DNA from: Myxococcales bacterium
GTDB taxonomy: Bacteria > Myxococcota_A > Polyangia > Polyangiales > Houyiibacteriaceae
DNA length: 64,000 nt
NCBI GenBank assembly: GCA_029863605.1
Contig: JAOTVB010000002.1
Coordinates: 124,001 to 188,000, forward strand
Direction: 5' to 3'
Of this stretch, positions 59,130-64,000 are shown piece by piece (position 1 is the stretch's first letter; each line of letters opens with the position of its first letter). The notes beneath the pieces were generated by a model. That model was not told the origin of the DNA. It was given only the letters and a program-made list of their open reading frames with translations, and made no database searches. Made by a program: the position numbers and the translations under genes.

Positions 59130-60271
59130 CACTTCCAACTCCCGGCTTTTCGTTTCGCGTGGAGAACCTCGATGGGTCAGCACGTCGCGGTGTGTTCGAG
59201 ACGCCACGTGCGACAATCGAAACACCCGCCTTCATGCCGGTCGGAACCCAGGCGACGGTGAAGGCGCTCACGCCCGAGGAGGTGTCCTCCACAGGCGCCC
59301 GCATCATTCTCGCCAATACATATCATCTGTGGCTGCGGCCCGGCGCGGAGCGCGTCGCCCGGCAAGGTGGGGTGGTCGGCTTCATGAAATGGCCGCATGC
59401 GCTGCTTACCGACAGTGGTGGTTATCAGGTCTTCTCGCTGGCAAAGCATCGAACCGTCGACGACGACGGCATTACGTTTCGATCCCACCTCGATGGGACC
59501 GAGCACCGGTTGACCCCTGAAGAAGCCATGAGGGTTCAAGCTCTACTCGGTTCCGACGTTGCGATGGTGCTCGACGAGTGTCCGCCAGGCGGTGCCCCGC
59601 GGTCCGTCGTCGAGCAGGCGATCGCACGGACCACCGACTGGACGAGGCGCGGCCTTCGAGTGCCCGCGGCCGAGGGACAGGCTCGTTTCGGGATCGTACA
59701 AGGAGGGATCGAGCGCGATCTACGGCTCTCGCATTTGCAGACCATCGCCGCGCTCGAGGTGGATGGCGTCGCGCTCGGCGGATTCTCGGTCGGGGAGCCA
59801 TCATCCGCGATGTACGACGTGCTTGCGGAGGTTGGTCCTCAGATGCCAGCGGATCGGCCGCGGTACCTGATGGGCGTCGGCACCCCGTCCGACCTGCTTC
59901 GCGCAGTGGCGTGCGGCATCGACCTGTTTGACTGTGTCTTGCCGACCCGGAATGCTCGCAATGGGCAGGCCCTCACTTGGGGCGGTCGCGTCAACCTCCG
60001 CCAAGCCCGACACCGCGACGACGAGTCCGCGCTCGACTCTCAGTGCGACTGCGCGGTTTGCCGGACCTATTCGCGCTCCTACCTTCGCCATCTCTTCAAG
60101 GCCGAGGAAATGCTCGGCCCGCGATTGCTCTCCCTGCACAACCTCCACTTCTATGGCGCGCTGATGCACAAAGCACGTGAAATGATTCGTGACGGAGGGC
60201 TCGGTCCATGGACGCGCGCGACTCTCGCCCAGATGAAGGACCTCGACGAGATCTTGGGTTTCCGGGGCTGA
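59126..60271 (+). CDS. tgt: Queuine tRNA-ribosyltransferase
   Basis: TPAFMPVGTQATVKALTPEEV, ANTYHLWLRPGAE, LTDSGGYQVFSLA, GVGTPSDLLRAVACGIDLFDCVLPTRNARNGQ. Confidence 0.97.
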   Translation: MTLPTPGFSFRVENLDGSARRGVFETPRATIETPAFMPVGTQATVKALTPEEVSSTGARIILANTYHLWLRPGAERVARQGGVVGFMKWPHALLTDSGGYQVFSLAKHRTVDDDGITFRSHLDGTEHRLTPEEAMRVQALLGSDVAMVLDECPPGGAPRSVVEQAIARTTDWTRRGLRVPAAEGQARFGIVQGGIERDLRLSHLQTIAALEVDGVALGGFSVGEPSSAMYDVLAEVGPQMPADRPRYLMGVGTPSDLLRAVACGIDLFDCVLPTRNARNGQALTWGGRVNLRQARHRDDESALDSQCDCAVCRTYSRSYLRHLFKAEEMLGPRLLSLHNLHFYGALMHKAREMIRDGGLGPWTRATLAQMKDLDEILGFRG

Positions 60272-60304
60272 TCGCGCTCAGCCATGGAATCTGCCCGTCC
60301 GCAA

Positions 60305-60333
60305 TTGACGACAATCTGGGTGCGCGGTATGGC
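60305..60333 (+). promoter_or_regulatory. Putative sigma-70-type promoter upstream of purH
   Basis: TTGACG - 17 bp - TATGGC, about 22 bp 5' of the purH ATG. Confidence 0.35.
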
Positions 60334-60354
60334 CCCGCCTTCGAAGGTAGGGGC

Positions 60355-61905
60355 ATGACAGAGATCAAACGCGCACTGATATCGGTCTCCGACAAGACGG
60401 GCATAGTCGAATTCGCCAAGGGGCTCGCCGACGCAGGGGTCGAGATTCTATCCACGGGCGGGACGGCCCGCGCCCTTCGCGAGGGCGGCGTCCCGGTCGT
60501 CGACGTCTCCGAGTACACGGAGTCCCCCGAAATCATGGACGGACGGGTCAAAACCCTGCATCCACGAGTCCATGGGGGGATCTTGATGCGCGACACCGAA
60601 CACGATCGCTCCGCCCTTGGCGGCATTGGTGGCAAGCCGATCGACCTGGTGTGCGTCAATCTCTACCCGTTCGAGCAAACCGTGGCCCGTGGCGCATCGC
60701 ATGAAGAGACCATCGAGAACATCGACATCGGTGGCCCTTCCATGGTGCGAAGCGCCGCGAAGAATCAGGCGCGCGTCGTCGTCGTCACCGAGCCCGGCGA
60801 CTACGACGAGGTGCTTCGGGCCGTGCGGTCGGGCGATGGGCCGAGCGCTGCCCTCCGTGCACGATTGGCCGCCAAAGCCTTTGCCCAGACCGCGGCTTAT
60901 GATGGCGCGATCGCCGCGTACCTGACCTCGCAGGATACCGACTCGAAGTTCCCCGGTGCACTCACCTTGAGCTTCACTAAGGCATACGACGTGCGTTATG
61001 GAGAAAATCCCCACCAGCAAGGCGCGTTCTACGTCGAGCGCAACGCGGCCGCAGGGAGCCTCGCTCTCGCCGAATCCCTCGGCGCTGGTGGCAAGGAGCT
61101 CTCCTTCAACAATCTCGTCGACGTCGATGCCACCATCGAGGCGGTCCGAGAGTTCGACCAGCCCGCGGCCGTCGTCGTGAAGCACACCAATCCGTGCGGC
61201 GTGGCGCGCGCGACGACCCTCGAGCAGGCCTACCGCATCGCACGAGAGGCAGACGCCCAGAGCGCATTTGGCGGCATCGTCGCGTTGAACCGCGAGGTCG
61301 ATCAGGACACCGCCAACGCGATCGCCGAGACATTCATCGAGTGTGTGATCGCTCCGGGTTTTGCGCCTGGCGCGTTGGAGAGGCTTCGCAAGAAGAAGAA
61401 CCTTCGGATCCTCGCGACTGGCGAGTGGCTTTCGGCCGACTACGCGTCGCTGCAGTTCAAGCGTGTGGGCGGCGGTCTGGTCGTCCAGGATCGGGACGCA
61501 AGTGGTCCTAGCGAAGTGCGCGCAGGAAAAGTCGTCACGCGGCGCGCGCCCACCGACGAAGAGTTTCAATCGCTCGATTTTGCGTGGCGCGTGTGCAAGC
61601 ACGTGAAGTCGAATGCGATCGTTTTCGCCAAGCCCGACCGCACGGTTGGAGTCGGGGCAGGGCAAATGGCGCGCGTGACCGCGGTTGGGATCGCCTCGCA
61701 GAAAGCAGGCGACCTAGCGCGCGGTGCCGTGATGGCTTCGGACGCCTTTTTCCCTTTCCCAGATGGTATCGAAGCCGCCGCGAAGTCGGGGATCACGGCC
61801 GTCGTTCAACCTGGCGGATCAAAGGGTGACGACGCGGTGATCGCGGCTGCCGATGCGGCCGGGCTCGCGATGGTGTTCACGGGCGTTCGTCACTTCCGGC
61901 ACTAA
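60355..61905 (+). CDS. purH: Bifunctional AICAR transformylase/IMP cyclohydrolase
   Basis: [83 protein letters not shown]. Confidence 0.97.
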   Translation: MTEIKRALISVSDKTGIVEFAKGLADAGVEILSTGGTARALREGGVPVVDVSEYTESPEIMDGRVKTLHPRVHGGILMRDTEHDRSALGGIGGKPIDLVCVNLYPFEQTVARGASHEETIENIDIGGPSMVRSAAKNQARVVVVTEPGDYDEVLRAVRSGDGPSAALRARLAAKAFAQTAAYDGAIAAYLTSQDTDSKFPGALTLSFTKAYDVRYGENPHQQGAFYVERNAAAGSLALAESLGAGGKELSFNNLVDVDATIEAVREFDQPAAVVVKHTNPCGVARATTLEQAYRIAREADAQSAFGGIVALNREVDQDTANAIAETFIECVIAPGFAPGALERLRKKKNLRILATGEWLSADYASLQFKRVGGGLVVQDRDASGPSEVRAGKVVTRRAPTDEEFQSLDFAWRVCKHVKSNAIVFAKPDRTVGVGAGQMARVTAVGIASQKAGDLARGAVMASDAFFPFPDGIEAAAKSGITAVVQPGGSKGDDAVIAAADAAGLAMVFTGVRHFRH

Positions 61906-61907
61906 CT

Positions 61908-63176
61908 ATGCGGATTCTCATCGTCGGAGGCGGCGCGCGCGAGCATGCATTGGCCTGGCGCCTCTCGCACGACCCGGGGGTCGAGGTCATCGGCGCGCCT
62001 GGGAATGCGGGCACCGCGGCCATCGGCCGAAACATCGAGACCGACCCAACCGATGCTGAACGCGTGGTTGCTTTGGCGAAGCAGGAGTCCGTCGATCTCG
62101 CCGTTGTAGGACCGGAAGCGCCGCTTGTTGCTGGGGTGGTCGATGCCCTTCAGGCGAACGGGATCGACGCGTTTGGGCCGGATCGAGAAGCAGCGCAGCT
62201 CGAGGGCTCCAAGATCTTTTCGAAGGAGTTCATGGCGCGACACGACATTCCGACCGCCGGCTTTCGCGTCTTCGATGATCCCGACACAGCCTCTCGATAC
62301 ATCGAGGAGGCTGGCCGTCCATTGGTGGTGAAGGCGGACGGGCTTGCCGCAGGCAAGGGTGTCATCGTGGCGAGCTCGGCCGCCGAGGCGATCGCGGGAG
62401 TCGACCGCATCATGCGCGACCGTGCTTTTGGCAACGCTGGCGATCGGGTGCTGATCGAGGAGTGCCTCGTCGGCCAGGAGGTGAGCTATCACGTCGTGGC
62501 GGACGGTAAGCGGTTCATTCCCCTGGCGCCGGCGCAGGACCACAAGCGGGCCTTCGACGGAGACAAGGGGCCCAATACTGGTGGCATGGGTGCGTACTCC
62601 CCTCCGCCCGTGGTGACCCCGGAGGTCGAGCAGAAGATCCTTGATCGCGTGATCGAACCGACGCTAGGGGGCATGGCGCTGGAGGGCAGGCCGTTCCGCG
62701 GAGCTCTTTTCGTAGGTTTGATGATCGTCGAGGGGGAGCCTTGGGTGCTCGAATACAACGTTCGATTCGGTGACCCGGAGTGCCAGACGCTGGTCACTCG
62801 CTGGGCGGGATCGATCCTTCCCCTCGTCCTCGGCTCTGCACGAGGGGACTTGGGCGATCTGCGCCCGCGGTGGGAAGCGCCGGCCTCGCTGTGTGTGGTG
62901 CTGGCATCGGGCGGCTACCCCGGAAGCTACGAAAAAGGAAAGCCTATCGCCGGTCTCGAGGCCGCTGCCGCGCTTCCGAACGTGACAGTTTTTCAAGCGG
63001 GCACTCGCCTCGAGGGTGACAGGGTGGTCACTTCGGGAGGTCGCGTGTTGTCGGTCACCGCCATCGGGGCCGACGTCGATGAGGCCGCCGCTCGCGCTTA
63101 CGAAGCTGCCGCCAAGATCGGCTTCGAAGGAAAGCAACTCCGCCACGATATCGGCTGGCGTGCGCGCACCCGCTGA
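61908..63176 (+). CDS. purD: Phosphoribosylamine-glycine ligase
   Basis: MRILIVGGGAREHALAWRLSHDPGV, VVGPEAPLVAGVVDAL, VVKADGLAAGKGVIVA, DHKRAFDGDKGPNTGGMGAYSP. Confidence 0.97.
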   Translation: MRILIVGGGAREHALAWRLSHDPGVEVIGAPGNAGTAAIGRNIETDPTDAERVVALAKQESVDLAVVGPEAPLVAGVVDALQANGIDAFGPDREAAQLEGSKIFSKEFMARHDIPTAGFRVFDDPDTASRYIEEAGRPLVVKADGLAAGKGVIVASSAAEAIAGVDRIMRDRAFGNAGDRVLIEECLVGQEVSYHVVADGKRFIPLAPAQDHKRAFDGDKGPNTGGMGAYSPPPVVTPEVEQKILDRVIEPTLGGMALEGRPFRGALFVGLMIVEGEPWVLEYNVRFGDPECQTLVTRWAGSILPLVLGSARGDLGDLRPRWEAPASLCVVLASGGYPGSYEKGKPIAGLEAAAALPNVTVFQAGTRLEGDRVVTSGGRVLSVTAIGADVDEAAARAYEAAAKIGFEGKQLRHDIGWRARTR

Positions 63177-63757
63177 TGGACGACATCGCAGCCCTCGTCG
63201 AAGTCCTGCGCCGCGGTGGTGTCGTGGCCTGCCCGACCGAAACCTGGCTCGGCTTGTTGGCCGATGCACGAGACGAGATTGCGATCCAACGTGTGGCAGA
63301 GCTCAAACAGCGGCCGGGTGGCCTGCCGATCGCTTTGCTGCTGCCGAATGTCGAAGCGTTGGACGAAGTTGCCGCCGAACCCCCCTCGGTCGCTTCGCGG
63401 TCACTGATGGAGCGGCACTGGCCCGGTCCTCTTACGATCTTGGTGAAGGCGGCGCCGAGCCTCAGCCCCCAGCTCACCCGAGATGGAAAGGTCGGCGTCC
63501 GGGTGCCCGGGCCGAGCCCTGCGGCCGAGCTGGTCCGCGCGTTCGGTCACCCGCTGACCGCGACCAGCGCCAATCGGACTGGAGAGCCACCAATACGGAG
63601 CATCGACGACCTTCCTATCTTGCTCCGGGAGGGGGTCGATGCCCTCGTCCCAGGCCTTTCACCGGGTGGTCCTCCTTCGACCCTGGTCGATGCCACCACC
63701 GACCCGATGCAGATCCTTCGCGCCGGGGCCATCGAGATTCAAGCGGCTGGTCTTTGA
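63176..63757 (+). CDS. tsaC: Sua5/YciO/YrdC-type L-threonylcarbamoyladenylate synthase
   Basis: VLRRGGVVACPTETWLGLLADA, HWPGPLTILVKAAPSL, VRVPGPSPAAELVRAFGHPLTATSANRTGEPP. Confidence 0.9.
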   Translation: MDDIAALVEVLRRGGVVACPTETWLGLLADARDEIAIQRVAELKQRPGGLPIALLLPNVEALDEVAAEPPSVASRSLMERHWPGPLTILVKAAPSLSPQLTRDGKVGVRVPGPSPAAELVRAFGHPLTATSANRTGEPPIRSIDDLPILLREGVDALVPGLSPGGPPSTLVDATTDPMQILRAGAIEIQAAGL

Positions 63758-63801
63758 CAGGGGTGGTCGCGCTGCGTCACTCTTAGGCGCACGGAGGACT
63801 G

Positions 63802-64000
63802 ATGGCCCTTATCGAAACCGAAGAAGCTGCGCGTCGCTTGGCTAGAGCGATCTCGAGCGACCTTGCCCTTTACAACGAGGACAAGATCGCGGAGGGCATC
63901 AGGAACGACAACCTTTTCGAGGTCATGCAAGACGAAATTCAGGAGGGACGCGATCTTTTCGAAAGCCGCGTGGCGCCCGCCCTGCTCGAGCGAAACCAGT
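63802..64000 (+). CDS. Hypothetical protein, truncated by window edge
   Basis: MALIETEEAARRLARAISSDLALYNEDKIAEGIRNDNLFEVMQDEIQEGRDLFESRV..., open to the end of window. Confidence 0.65.
   Translation, partial: MALIETEEAARRLARAISSDLALYNEDKIAEGIRNDNLFEVMQDEIQEGRDLFESRVAPALLERNQ

Noticed and set aside
60448-61665. 405-aa minus-strand ORF
   Set aside because: Antisense to purH; no recognisable family and typical GC-rich frame shadow.

Overview
This 64 kb GC-rich window looks like contiguous chromosome from a Myxococcota/Deltaproteobacteria-type bacterium; the lineage is inferred from gene content only. It is densely coding, with about 60 supported CDSs. I could not see any rRNA, tRNA, CRISPR array, IS element or prophage. 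Main blocks, left to right: a partial Kef-type antiporter; acyl-CoA dehydrogenase; two overlapping SurA-type PPIases; an eight-gene moxR-DUF58-bat cassette with a hypervariable Glu/Gln repeat in the BatC-like protein; hemL; a split ATP synthase Fo cluster (atpZ, atpI, atpB, atpE); a CcmE-like protein with Cys in place of the haem-binding His (CxxxY); an mrfA/mrfB-like (yprAB) helicase-exonuclease pair; a Kazal/Cys-rich lipoprotein behind a strong sigma-54 -24/-12 match; a three-gene biotin-dependent carboxylase; pyrD, dapA and cstA; a four-gene operon joining a divergent isoprenoid-synthase-fold protein to two ArsA/Get3-like ATPases; an oleABCD long-chain olefin cluster; a PFK with PPi-type signature residues; tyrA and dapB; a zinc-ribbon protein/Ser-Thr kinase pair; and queA-tgt-purH-purD-tsaC. 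The best candidates for undescribed biology are the isoprenoid-synthase-like/dual ArsA operon (about 39.9-43.8 kb), the tandem (one degenerate) biotinyl-domain carrier protein, the zinc-ribbon/kinase pair with a repeated K-x-T-x-LGMP-like motif, and the sigma-54-linked Kazal lipoprotein. All functional calls were read by eye from the translations; no database search was run.
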